From NCBI RefSeq assembly GCF_002846365.1, contig NZ_PJMW01000002.1, positions 2,046,001 to 2,110,000 on the forward strand: a stretch of DNA of 64,000 bases. Reading direction: 5' to 3'. The notes under the pieces were generated by a model. It was not told the origin of the DNA. It did no database searches and saw nothing but the letters and a program-made list of their open reading frames with translations. Below, piece after piece: positions 31,853 to 41,042 of the stretch; the stretch's first letter is position 1, and every line of letters starts with the position of its first letter. Position numbers and translations under genes: made by a program. This stretch comes from Nocardia fluminea (GTDB lineage: Bacteria; Actinomycetota; Actinomycetes; Mycobacteriales; Mycobacteriaceae).

Positions 31853-32287
31853 ATGACCTCCTTCGGTGACCTGCTCGGACCGCAGCCGGTCCTCCTTCCC
31901 GAACTGATCGACGCCGAAGACGCCATCGCCTCTGGCACCGACCCGGTCGAAGTCGCCGCGCAGTTCCCGGCCGCCTCCATCGCGTGGGCCCAGCTGGCAG
32001 AGGCCGCGCTGCGGCGCGCGGGCGGCGAGGTGAACCACGACACCGTCGCGGCGTACGCCTTCGCCCGCACCGGCTACCACCGCGGCCTCGATCTGCTGCG
32101 GCGCAACGGCTGGAAGGGTTTCGGCCCCGTCCCGTGGAGCCACGAACCCAACCAGGGTTTCCTGCGCAGCGTGGGTGCGCTGGCGAGCGCCGCGAAGACG
32201 ATCGGCGAGACCGAGGAGTACGCGCGCTGCCTCGACCTGCTCGAGGACTGCGATCCGCGCGCGGCGAACGAACTCGGCCTGGACTGA
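31853..32287 (+). CDS. DUF3151-family protein
   Basis: 144-residue soluble protein with the family hallmark FARTGYHRGLDLLRRNGWKG followed by FGPVPWSHEPNQGFLRSV. It matches recalled Rv0360c, which lies next to Rv0361 in M. tuberculosis, as here (divergent). The start MTSFGDLLGP at 31853 matches that homologue. The function is unknown; the all-helical fold may be TPR-like. Confidence 0.9.
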   Translation: MTSFGDLLGPQPVLLPELIDAEDAIASGTDPVEVAAQFPAASIAWAQLAEAALRRAGGEVNHDTVAAYAFARTGYHRGLDLLRRNGWKGFGPVPWSHEPNQGFLRSVGALASAAKTIGETEEYARCLDLLEDCDPRAANELGLD

Positions 32288-32312
32288 GCCAGCGGTCGGG
32301 TCCGAGCCTTAG

Positions 32313-33479
32313 GTGAGCGAACACAGGCCTTTCGTCGCCGTAGCCTCGCCGGTCGTCGCGGCCGCCAAGGTCACGACGGTCGGCCGGTACCGGGCATCGG
32401 TCGAGCGCTTGCGGCTCTCGGCGATCCCGATCATCCAGTGCGCGCTCGGCGCCGCGCTCGCGTGGTTCATCGCCCACAACCTCGTCGGCCACATCGAGCC
32501 GTTCTTCGCGCCGACCGCCGCGGTGGTCTCCATCGGTGTTTCGTTCGGTGCGCGGGTGCGCCGGTCGGTGGAACTGGTGGTGGGTGTCGCGGTCGGCATC
32601 GGCATCGGCGACCTGTTCATCGCCCAGGTCGGGACGGGTGTCTGGCAGGTGGCACTGGTGGTCGGTGGCGCCATGTCGGTGTCGGTCTTCCTCGGCAGCG
32701 GCGCGCTCATGACCATCCAGGCGGCGGGTTCGGCCGTGCTGGTCTCGACCTTGAATCAGGCGCCCGGTGCGGGCCCGAACCGCATGATCGACGCCTTGAT
32801 CGGCGGACTCGTCGGTGTGCTGATGGTCGCGCTGATCCCGCTGCACCCGGTGCGCCGAGCCCGCGAACACGCCGCCGACGTGCTGTCGGTGATGAGCAAA
32901 TCGATGATCACCTGCGCCGAGGGCCTGCTCGAACAGAACTCGACGAAGGTGTCCGACTCGCTGTCGGCGGTGCGCGACACCCAGCCCCAGATCGACGCCC
33001 TCCGCGACGCGCTCGCGGGAGGTCGTGAGATCAGCCGCATCTCACCGCTGTACTGGAATTCCCGGAAACGTCTGGAACGCATCCACAACGCGGCCGACCC
33101 GCTCGACAACGCGGTCCGCAATACCCGTGTGCTGCTGCGCCGTTCGCTCACCCTGGTCCGCGACGACGAGGTCCTCGATCCGCGTTTGATCGACCTGGTC
33201 GACCAGCTCGGCCATGCCACCGACGTGGTTCGCAAGATGATGCTGGCCGATCCGGGTGAGCAACCCGATCAGGCCGAAGCCCTCAAGTCGTTGCGCAGTG
33301 TCGCCAAGTGCGCCCGTCCCGAACTCGTGGTGGGGGCGGGCTTGTCGGCGCATGTGGTGTTCGCGCAGCTGCGCTCGATCGTGGTGGACCTGATGGTGGT
33401 GTGCGGGATGCAGCGCATCTCGGCGATCGCGCTGCTCCCGCCCACCGTGCCCAATCCGTATGTGACGCCCGAGGAATAG
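32313..33479 (+). CDS. FUSC / aromatic-acid-exporter-family membrane protein
   Basis: 388 residues. The N-terminal half has about six membrane helices (IPIIQCALGAALAWFIAHNL through IGGLVGVLMVALIPL) including the family's FFAPTAAVVSIGVSFGARVRR. The C-terminal half is a soluble helical cytoplasmic domain. FUSC proteins are proposed exporters of aromatic carboxylates or other small molecules. GTG start; 25 nt after the DUF3151 gene on the same strand. Substrate unknown. Confidence 0.83.
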   Translation: MSEHRPFVAVASPVVAAAKVTTVGRYRASVERLRLSAIPIIQCALGAALAWFIAHNLVGHIEPFFAPTAAVVSIGVSFGARVRRSVELVVGVAVGIGIGDLFIAQVGTGVWQVALVVGGAMSVSVFLGSGALMTIQAAGSAVLVSTLNQAPGAGPNRMIDALIGGLVGVLMVALIPLHPVRRAREHAADVLSVMSKSMITCAEGLLEQNSTKVSDSLSAVRDTQPQIDALRDALAGGREISRISPLYWNSRKRLERIHNAADPLDNAVRNTRVLLRRSLTLVRDDEVLDPRLIDLVDQLGHATDVVRKMMLADPGEQPDQAEALKSLRSVAKCARPELVVGAGLSAHVVFAQLRSIVVDLMVVCGMQRISAIALLPPTVPNPYVTPEE

Positions 33480-33481
33480 CC

Positions 33482-34342
33482 TCAGTCGCCGACCGGAGAA
33501 ACGCGCGGGCGCCCCGATCGCAGCGAGAAACGCTTGCGATCGAAATCCCACGCCCGGTAGATCGGCCACTGCGAGGTGTGCATGATCCAGGCGCCGGTGA
33601 TCACCGCGCGATGGAACGGCACCACGGCGTAGCCCTGATTGGCGATGGTCTGCAGGCCGCGCAACTGGTACTTCCACCACACGTCCGGCGGGGTCTTGCG
33701 ACGGCGCGCGGAGATCTCGGCCCGCAACGTCGGCAGCTGGTCGATGCGCAGCTTCGCCTTCGAAAGGCACAGCGCCAGATCGAGGTCTTCGTGCAGGTCA
33801 CGACGGGTGGTGGTGGCGGCACGCACCTGTTCCCAGGCCGAGCGCCGGATCGCCATGTTGGCGCCGTGCACATTGCCGACGGGCTGGGTCTTGATCATCC
33901 CCAGCCGTTCCTGCCCGCCGATCGCGGCCGCGAGGAAGATGCCGATCGGGGAGTCGTGATAGGTGCTGATCCCGGTCACCGCCATCGTGTCCGGATGGGT
34001 GTCGAGATGCGCGCGCACGGTGGCACCCCACTCGGGGGAGACGAGGGTGTCGGCGTCGATGCGGCCGAGGTAGTCGCCGCGAGCCTTGTCGAATCCGGTG
34101 TTGCGAGCGAACGCGACGCCGGGCTGCGGCTCGGAGATCAGCTCGATCTTGGGATGTCGGGCGGCGAGTTCTGCGACGATCTCGCGCGTGTTGTCGGTGC
34201 TGCCGTTGTCGACGACGACGATCTCATCGATCGTGTCCTGGTCGACTAGACGCTCGAGGCAGGCGGCGATGCCCGCTGCTTCGTCGAGCGCCGGGACGAC
34301 GACGGACAGGACAGCGGACGATCCGGTGAAGCTCATACGCAT
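33482..34342 (-). CDS. Family 2 glycosyltransferase
   Basis: 286 residues with a GT-A fold: VVVPALDEAAGIAACLERL, VVVDNGSTDNTREIV, EPQPGVAFARNTGFDKARG and the DxD motif in GRIDADTLVSPEWG. A later EDLDLALCLSKAKLRI fits the acceptor/catalytic region. It has only weak hydrophobic segments near the C-terminus, so it is peripheral or soluble. It likely glycosylates an envelope lipid or polymer. ATG 34336 (MSFTG) is an alternative start. Confidence 0.88.
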   Translation of the reverse strand: MRMSFTGSSAVLSVVVPALDEAAGIAACLERLVDQDTIDEIVVVDNGSTDNTREIVAELAARHPKIELISEPQPGVAFARNTGFDKARGDYLGRIDADTLVSPEWGATVRAHLDTHPDTMAVTGISTYHDSPIGIFLAAAIGGQERLGMIKTQPVGNVHGANMAIRRSAWEQVRAATTTRRDLHEDLDLALCLSKAKLRIDQLPTLRAEISARRRKTPPDVWWKYQLRGLQTIANQGYAVVPFHRAVITGAWIMHTSQWPIYRAWDFDRKRFSLRSGRPRVSPVGD

Positions 34343-34376
34343 TTTCCGTTCCAGGGTCGATTGTGACCCGAGGCTA

Positions 34377-35165
34377 TCAACGCCAGAAACGGGTCAACTG
34401 ACCACCGTAGGCGGCCCACACCTCTGGTACCCCCGACAGTTCGAACAATGCGTAAACACCGTTGAAGAACACCTGGCTCAGCGGGGTGAAGAAGATGACA
34501 GCGAACAGGATCAACATGCCGTAGGGCTTGAACTGATCGAGCGAGCGCCGCGTCTGGTAGCTCAGCGACGGCTCGATGATCCCGTAGCCGTCCAGTCCCG
34601 GCACCGGCAGGACGTTCAGCAGAAAAGCCGTGATCTGCAGAAACGCCAGGAAACTCAGCCCACACCAGAATGCGGCATGTTCGGTGACCGACCCGAAAGC
34701 CCGGATCACGATCAGCAGCACCACCGCGCACAGCGCGTTCGACGCGGGTCCGACCGCGCTCACCAGCCGCTGCACACTCGTCTTGAACCGAGTCGTGTCC
34801 ACATACACGGCGCCACCGGGCAACCCGATTCCGCCGAGCGCGATGAACACCAGCGGCAGGCCGATCGACAGCACCGGGTGGCTGTACTTCAGCGGATTCA
34901 GTGTGAGGTAGCCGCGGACCTCCACCTCGTGATCGCCCGCTCGCCACGCCACATACGCGTGCGCGAACTCGTGCAGGCACAAGCTGATGATCCAGCCGAA
35001 CACCACGAGCACGAACACGCCGACCTTGGCGCGCACCGAATCGATATCGGCGTCCCAGGCGAGTGCGCCACCGCCCACGGTGATCAGCACGATCAGCAGG
35101 AAAACCGGGCTCGGCCGGACCGCGCTGTGCCCGGACCGCCGATCCGAGGGGAAGGAGTAGGTCAT
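34377..35165 (-). CDS. M50-family (site-2-protease-like) membrane metalloprotease
   Basis: 262 residues with several membrane helices. Zinc motif HEFAH (His65, Glu66, His69) lies inside a hydrophobic helix, and the second metal motif is NVLPVPGLDGYG. This minimal S2P lacks a PDZ domain, as does recalled Rv0359. Such enzymes perform intramembrane proteolysis of regulatory substrates. The start overlaps the preceding gene's stop by 4 bp, so the two are translationally coupled. Substrate unknown. Confidence 0.9.
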   Translation of the reverse strand: MTYSFPSDRRSGHSAVRPSPVFLLIVLITVGGGALAWDADIDSVRAKVGVFVLVVFGWIISLCLHEFAHAYVAWRAGDHEVEVRGYLTLNPLKYSHPVLSIGLPLVFIALGGIGLPGGAVYVDTTRFKTSVQRLVSAVGPASNALCAVVLLIVIRAFGSVTEHAAFWCGLSFLAFLQITAFLLNVLPVPGLDGYGIIEPSLSYQTRRSLDQFKPYGMLILFAVIFFTPLSQVFFNGVYALFELSGVPEVWAAYGGQLTRFWR

Positions 35166-35833
35166 CGCACCAAGAGCCAGGGTTGTTCGAATCGATAGAA
35201 GGTGGAGCGGGGGACGGTGCGTTCGGCGGTGATCCCGTCGCGGGTGACGACCGCCGCCGGCGTTCCGAGCTGGGCGGCGCGACCGGAAACCCAGGTGCGC
35301 TTGCGAAGTCCTTTGCGCACTCGCGCGCGGACACCGGGCATGGTCATCGTCGGCGAGATCAGCATCGTGGTGACCTTGCCGGTGAACAGCAGCGTGTCGT
35401 CGACATAGGCTTCGCCCTCGAGCTTGGCGCCGTCCACGCCGGTGATGCTCGCGCGGCCGACCAGCACGGTGCCGGTGTCGTCGCGGATCAGCGGGGTCTC
35501 GATGGCCCGGCCCTCCACCGCTCGCTTCGCGGCGCCGTTGCCGGTTCCGGTCTGATAGACCCGCGAGGCGTAGGTGGTGTCGACCGGAACGAAACCGACT
35601 TCGACGTGCAATCGCTCGGTGCGCATCAGGTGGGTGAGCACCGCGGCGAGCGAGGCGTCGGCGCCGAGCACGATCAGGCGCGGCAGGCTGTCGGCGGCCA
35701 GCACCGGCAGCAGCTCGTCGATCACCGCGACATCGGGGACACGCCCGGTCTGGGTATTGGGTAACGAGGAGAGTGCGATCGGGACCGGCATGTCACCGCA
35801 TCGGAGAACGTGGGTACTCAAACTGCGGTACAC
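35162..35833 (-). CDS. Conserved actinobacterial protein (Rv0358-like)
   Basis: 223 residues, no membrane helix. The middle contains LIVLGADASLAAVLTHLMRTERLHVEVGFVP, resembling a Rossmann-like start of diacylglycerol/sphingosine-kinase catalytic domains, though no full motif is present. It lies between purA and an M50 protease as in M. tuberculosis (recalled). The GTG start at 35833 sits right next to GAGGAGG, too close for ideal use; ATG 35791 or TTG 35821 may be the true start. Function unknown. Confidence 0.78.
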   Translation of the reverse strand: MYRSLSTHVLRCGDMPVPIALSSLPNTQTGRVPDVAVIDELLPVLAADSLPRLIVLGADASLAAVLTHLMRTERLHVEVGFVPVDTTYASRVYQTGTGNGAAKRAVEGRAIETPLIRDDTGTVLVGRASITGVDGAKLEGEAYVDDTLLFTGKVTTMLISPTMTMPGVRARVRKGLRKRTWVSGRAAQLGTPAAVVTRDGITAERTVPRSTFYRFEQPWLLVR

Positions 35834-35993
35834 CCTCCTCGGTCACGCAAACTCACTGCCGACTGGTAACCGTAACCGATCAGAGTGGGTGCGGTAGGGC
35901 GGGGTCGAACCGCTCCCGCGGGACAGGCCGACGGGACCTGATCAGGCGTCGGCTAGACTGTGTCTCCGGCCACCGCCTCAGTACGGCAGGTAG

Positions 35994-37328
<1,335 letters not shown>

Positions 37329-37351
37329 TGTGAGACCGGGAAACCAGTCGG

Positions 37352-37383
37352 AGGTCCGGTGCCGGTGACGGCGCCGGACCTTT
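37352..37383 (+). terminator. Terminator after purA
   Basis: AGGTCCGGTGCC (37352-37363) pairs with GGCGCCGGACCT (37370-37381) with one mismatch, 6-nt loop, followed by TT. Confidence 0.8.
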
Positions 37384-37464
37384 CTCGTCTCGGCTCCGGC
37401 GCCACCTCGTTGTCCGAAACCCGGCCGGGGTAGCGTCGAGAATGGTCTCGGACGGAGGTGGATG

Positions 37465-37764
37465 ATGGCTCTGCGACGTGCGTCAGCCGCGGTGGTTCTG
37501 CTCGCGCTGGCGGTTCTGCCCGGATGCGCGGCCCAGAAGGCCCCGGCCCCGGCTCCCTCGTCCAGCGCCGTCCCGGTGAGTTCGCCGCCGCCGCCCGCGC
37601 AGACTCTCGCTCCCTCGCAGCAGCGCAACGAACGCATTCGCGGAATGCTCTATACCGCCGGTTGTACCAGTAACAGCTGCGTCCAGGCCTACTTCGCGTG
37701 TCTGGACGGTTACCTCACCGGTGAGCCGTGCCAGTTCTTCCGCGATCATCCTCCGCCGCCCTGA
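37465..37764 (+). CDS. Small lipoprotein
   Basis: 99 residues. Signal peptide (AVVLLALAVLPGC) with lipobox LPGC, then a Pro/Ala/Ser-rich linker and a short cysteine-containing end (YTAGCTSNSCVQAYFACL ... GEPCQFF) with four cysteines likely forming disulphides outside the membrane. ATG 37465 is preferred for spacing from GGAGG; ATG 37462 is adjacent. Function unknown. It ends directly against the convergent hydrolase gene. Confidence 0.82.
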   Translation: MALRRASAAVVLLALAVLPGCAAQKAPAPAPSSSAVPVSSPPPPAQTLAPSQQRNERIRGMLYTAGCTSNSCVQAYFACLDGYLTGEPCQFFRDHPPPP

Positions 37765-38583
37765 TCACCTTGTGCGGGTGAGGAATTCGCCGACGGCCGG
37801 CGCCAGGATCGCGATCTTGGGGTTGTGGCTCACTCCGGCGAGTTCGGCGAATTCCGCGTTCGGCAGCACCGCGGCGGCGGCCTTGGAGCCCTTGATGAGC
37901 AGCGGTGCGGTCCGCTGACCCGCGAGCACGAGCACCGGCACCTCGACTCCCTGCCAATCGGCCGGGTTCAGCTTCTTGCCCTGCATGTACGGCTTCATCA
38001 CGGCCCAGTCGTGCGCGGTGGAATTCGACGTGGCCTCCAGCGTCCTCCAGAACGGCGTCACGCGCATCGCCGCCACCATGAGCAACGGCATCCCCATCGC
38101 CTTGGTCATGTAGTACCGCACGGTCTTCCCGCGATTGCCCGCGGCGATCATCGGGTGCAGCTTGGCTTCCAGATCCTTCGGCGGCACATGGCCTTTCGTG
38201 TCGACCACGAACGGCGGCTCGAAGGCCACGACCTCGGTGACGCCGGGAACGGACTTCGCCGCCAGCAGTGCCAGCGCGGCACCGGAGGACCAGCCGAACA
38301 GCGCCGCCTTCCCGCCCGCGGCCTCGACCAGCGCCGCGATGTCGGCGATCTCGTCGGCCACGTCGTACACGCCGGGGGAGTCGGTGCTGTCGCCGCGTCC
38401 GCGCCGGTCGTAGTTGAGCACCGTGAGCCCGTAGTCATCGGCCAGCGTCTGCGCGAGTTCGACCATCGTCGGGAATGCCCGGTAGCTGAACGCGCCGCCG
38501 ATGAGGATGACGGTGCCGGCGGTCCCCTCCCCGACCTGGTCGTAGGCGATCGTGGTGCCGTCGGCCGACGTCACAGTCTGCAT
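37765..38583 (-). CDS. Alpha/beta hydrolase-fold protein
   Basis: 272 residues. Strand and turn pattern typical of the fold (VLNYDRRGRGDSTDS), nucleophile Ser in LFGWSSGAALAL and a likely His in AGVSHNPKIAIL. At the position of the usual catalytic acid (VPVLVLAGQRTAPLL) there is no Asp, so either the acid is supplied elsewhere or activity is altered. It lies 93 nt downstream of the DUF998 gene on the same strand, and both may be under the TetR repressor encoded divergently. Confidence 0.85.
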   Translation of the reverse strand: MQTVTSADGTTIAYDQVGEGTAGTVILIGGAFSYRAFPTMVELAQTLADDYGLTVLNYDRRGRGDSTDSPGVYDVADEIADIAALVEAAGGKAALFGWSSGAALALLAAKSVPGVTEVVAFEPPFVVDTKGHVPPKDLEAKLHPMIAAGNRGKTVRYYMTKAMGMPLLMVAAMRVTPFWRTLEATSNSTAHDWAVMKPYMQGKKLNPADWQGVEVPVLVLAGQRTAPLLIKGSKAAAAVLPNAEFAELAGVSHNPKIAILAPAVGEFLTRTR

Positions 38584-38676
38584 CGTGGTTCCTCTCGATA
38601 AAACGGGGGTGCGACCACCGGACTCGACCGTACTCGATCGGGTCCGGTGCAGGTCGGCACGGGTTTCCGGTGGATG

Positions 38677-39315
38677 TCAGTGAGCGACGAGCTCGGCGTG
38701 CGCACGCGGCGCGGATACCGGGGCGGCGCGCAGGCCCGCGGCGAACACGGCGACCCAGCCCCACGCGAGGAACGAGGCGGCGGCGAAAGTGACGCTCATC
38801 AGGCCGGGAATCGTGAAGGGCCCCACCAGGAACACCACGAACGCGACCAGACTCGCCGGGGCGGCGGTGGTGTTGCCCTGGGCCCGCAGCCGCCGGAACA
38901 CGATGATGTCGAAGGCGAGCAACGCGAGCCCGGCGACACCCGAGGCAACCCCGTGCAGCGTCCCGTGCCAGGTCATGACCTCGGCCGCGCCTACCGGGTA
39001 GCCGGCGATCGGATCGCAGGCGAACAGCCCGGCGCCGATCAGGCCCGCCGCGAAAACGCCGACCGACCTCGGCGCCCACACCCGGCCGATCCCCTCGGTC
39101 ATCCGCCGACGCAGCCCCAGCGCCACCATCGCGAACAGCGCACCGGTGACGATGAAGTTCGCCGTCTGGATCCAGCCGAGCGGTCCGGTGGCGAGCTGGC
39201 TGATCATGTGCCGGGTGATGTCGAACCCGTCCTTGGTGAATGCCTGGGTCAGCGCGGTCACGAAGAACAGCGGGACGGCAACAAGCCCTGCGGCGAGCAT
39301 CTTGTCGGTCTTCAT
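38677..39315 (-). CDS. DUF998 membrane protein
   Basis: 212 residues with about six membrane helices and the DUF998 pattern: ITRHMISQLATGPLGWIQTANF near helix 2 and FACDPIAGYPVG in the centre. The family is uncharacterised. A strong AGGAG precedes the ATG. It is divergent from a TetR gene, with two matching 13-bp palindromes in the intergenic space, so it is the probable regulated target. Confidence 0.88.
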   Translation of the reverse strand: MKTDKMLAAGLVAVPLFFVTALTQAFTKDGFDITRHMISQLATGPLGWIQTANFIVTGALFAMVALGLRRRMTEGIGRVWAPRSVGVFAAGLIGAGLFACDPIAGYPVGAAEVMTWHGTLHGVASGVAGLALLAFDIIVFRRLRAQGNTTAAPASLVAFVVFLVGPFTIPGLMSVTFAAASFLAWGWVAVFAAGLRAAPVSAPRAHAELVAH

Positions 39316-39393
39316 CGTTTTCTCCTGTCGAGATGGCTTGCTCGTTCAGACGGTGTGTGCCCGGTGAACTCATCGGTGCCGAAGCAGCTAATC

Positions 39394-39437
39394 TGAACGC
39401 TGTCCAGAAGAGTAGAGAGCTATCTGGACGCTGTCCA
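39394..39437. promoter_or_regulatory. Twin TetR-type operators
   Basis: TGAACGCTGTCCA (39394-39406) and TGGACGCTGTCCA (39425-39437) share the palindrome TGGAC-N3-GTCCA; the second is perfect, the first has one mismatch. Their centres are 31 bp apart, three helical turns, in the divergent promoter region between the DUF998 and TetR genes. Confidence 0.75.
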
Positions 39438-39469
39438 AATAGAGTGAGGCAGATCACTATGGAGGTCGG

Positions 39470-40114
39470 ATGACCGGGACGAGCGACGGCGGAAAACGCC
39501 GCGCGACCTATCGGCACGGGGCTTTGAAGCCGGCGCTCATCGAGGCGGGAACGGCGTTGGCGCGCGAGGGTGGACCCGAGGCGATCGTGTTGCGCGAAGC
39601 TGCCAGGCGGGTCGGCGTCGCACCGAATGCCGCCTACACGCACTTCGCGGGACGTGGAGCCCTCGTTCAGGCGGTGGCGACAGCGGCACTGTCGGAGATG
39701 GCGGCCACGATGGCGGCCGAGCAGGACGCGCTGCCCGAGATTCCCGATCCCGTACGCGCGGCACGGGCTCGATTTCGCAGCGTCGGTGCGGGCTATCTGC
39801 GCTTCGCGCGGGCCGAACCCGGTCTGTTCCGAACGGCTTTCGCGACGCAGGAGGATGTCTCGGCGGTCGCCGAACCCGCCGCGGCCGGACCGACCGGGCG
39901 GTCGGGGATAGAGCTACTCGGTGACGCGCTCGACGAGCTGGTCGCCACCGGAACCCTGCCTGCCGAGCGCAGGCCGGGCGCGGAGTTCTTGGCGTGGGCG
40001 ACGGTGCACGGCTTGGCGACCCTGGCCATCGAAGGGCCGCTGCGGATGCTCGACGAACCGCAGATCGACCACCTGTCCGGACTGCTCCTCGACCTGATCG
40101 ACCGCGGAATCTGA
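39470..40114 (+). CDS. TetR-family transcriptional regulator
   Basis: 214 residues. N-terminal helix-turn-helix in IVLREAARRVGVAPNAAYTH followed by FAGRGALVQAVA; the C-terminal ligand domain is of the WHG type (about 90-205, RARFRSVGAGYLRFARAEPGLFRTAF). It starts 4 nt after GGAGG. It likely represses itself and the divergent DUF998/hydrolase genes through the twin operators at 39394-39437. The inducing ligand is unknown. Confidence 0.92.
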   Translation: MTGTSDGGKRRATYRHGALKPALIEAGTALAREGGPEAIVLREAARRVGVAPNAAYTHFAGRGALVQAVATAALSEMAATMAAEQDALPEIPDPVRAARARFRSVGAGYLRFARAEPGLFRTAFATQEDVSAVAEPAAAGPTGRSGIELLGDALDELVATGTLPAERRPGAEFLAWATVHGLATLAIEGPLRMLDEPQIDHLSGLLLDLIDRGI

Positions 40115-40678
40115 TCAGAACAACATCGGTTCGCCGAAGCCCGGCGTCCGTTCGATCTCCAGCAGCCGCGCCTTGGTGCCGATCCCGCCCGGCGCCGAGA
40201 AGCCGTGCAGCGCGTGGTCGGCGGCGAGTACCCGATGGCAGGGGATGAGGAGCGGAATCGGATTGCGCCCCAACGCTTGTCCGACGGCCTGCGCGGAACC
40301 CGGAGCGCCGAGACGACTCGCGATATCGCCGTAGCTGAGCGTGTGCCCCGGGTCGATCGCGCGCGTCACCGCGTACACGGCGCGATGGAATTCCGGCACA
40401 CCGCGCAGATCCACGTCGATCCAGCGCAGCGCGTCGACCGCTCCGTCGAGGTGGGCGCGAATTCCCGCGATCGCCTCGACGATCACGGGTCCCGGCGCAC
40501 TCTCCGGCACCGGTGACCCGTCGAACGGGCGGGTGATCCGGGCAAGGGTCTCCTCCTCGCTGGCCTCCGGCAGCTGGAACCGGACGACGTCGTCACCGTG
40601 CCAGGCGATCGCGCACAGCCCGATAGCGGTGTCGAACAGTGCCGAGACCACCGTCTCGGTCTGCGTCGAATCACTCAT
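40115..40678 (-). CDS. ogt: Methylated-DNA--protein-cysteine methyltransferase
   Basis: 187 residues. It repairs O6-alkylguanine by transferring the alkyl group to Cys147 in the motif IPCHRV. The helix-turn-helix DNA-binding region includes GHTLSYGDIASRLGAPGSAQAVGQALGRNP. The N-terminal domain is degenerate, as in many Ogt proteins. ATG 40678 is used, giving MSDSTQTE; the upstream extension to 40954 is composition-atypical. It abuts the TetR stop. Confidence 0.93.
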   Translation of the reverse strand: MSDSTQTETVVSALFDTAIGLCAIAWHGDDVVRFQLPEASEEETLARITRPFDGSPVPESAPGPVIVEAIAGIRAHLDGAVDALRWIDVDLRGVPEFHRAVYAVTRAIDPGHTLSYGDIASRLGAPGSAQAVGQALGRNPIPLLIPCHRVLAADHALHGFSAPGGIGTKARLLEIERTPGFGEPMLF

Positions 40679-40715
40679 GATCACAGTGTGCGCCGACCCA
40701 CCGACAAAGACCCAG

Positions 40716-40979
40716 TCAGGCGGCGAGCGACCCCCGCTGGGTGTCCGTCGACTGGACTTCAAGGCCAGTTTCGGGCAACTGGACTGAATCGTCGCCGACT
40801 TCGTGGGAACGCATAGCATCGAGATCCCGGAAGAGGCGCTGCTCGTCGTAGGTGCCGAATGCCCGGTCATGCGGCAGATATTGGAAGGGCCAGAACGGCA
40901 GTTCGCCCTTCTTGGGCGAAAAGTGGTAGACCGCCAACCCGAAGGCAACGGCAACGGCGAGGGCTAGGAAAGTGGTCAT
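40716..40979 (-). CDS. Small single-pass membrane protein, hypothetical
   Basis: 87 residues from ATG 40979: one hydrophobic helix (FLALAVAVAFGLAVYHF) then a soluble tail with KKGELPFWPFQYLPHDRAFG. The composition is protein-like. It is divergent from a MocR-type regulator, a typical place for a regulated target. No family recognised; moderate confidence that it is real. Confidence 0.55.
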   Translation of the reverse strand: MTTFLALAVAVAFGLAVYHFSPKKGELPFWPFQYLPHDRAFGTYDEQRLFRDLDAMRSHEVGDDSVQLPETGLEVQSTDTQRGSLAA

Positions 40980-41042
40980 GTCAGTAAGAATCCCCCCCAC
41001 TGGCCTTGCTTAGAAATATCCACTTAGGGAATACTGGACTTT

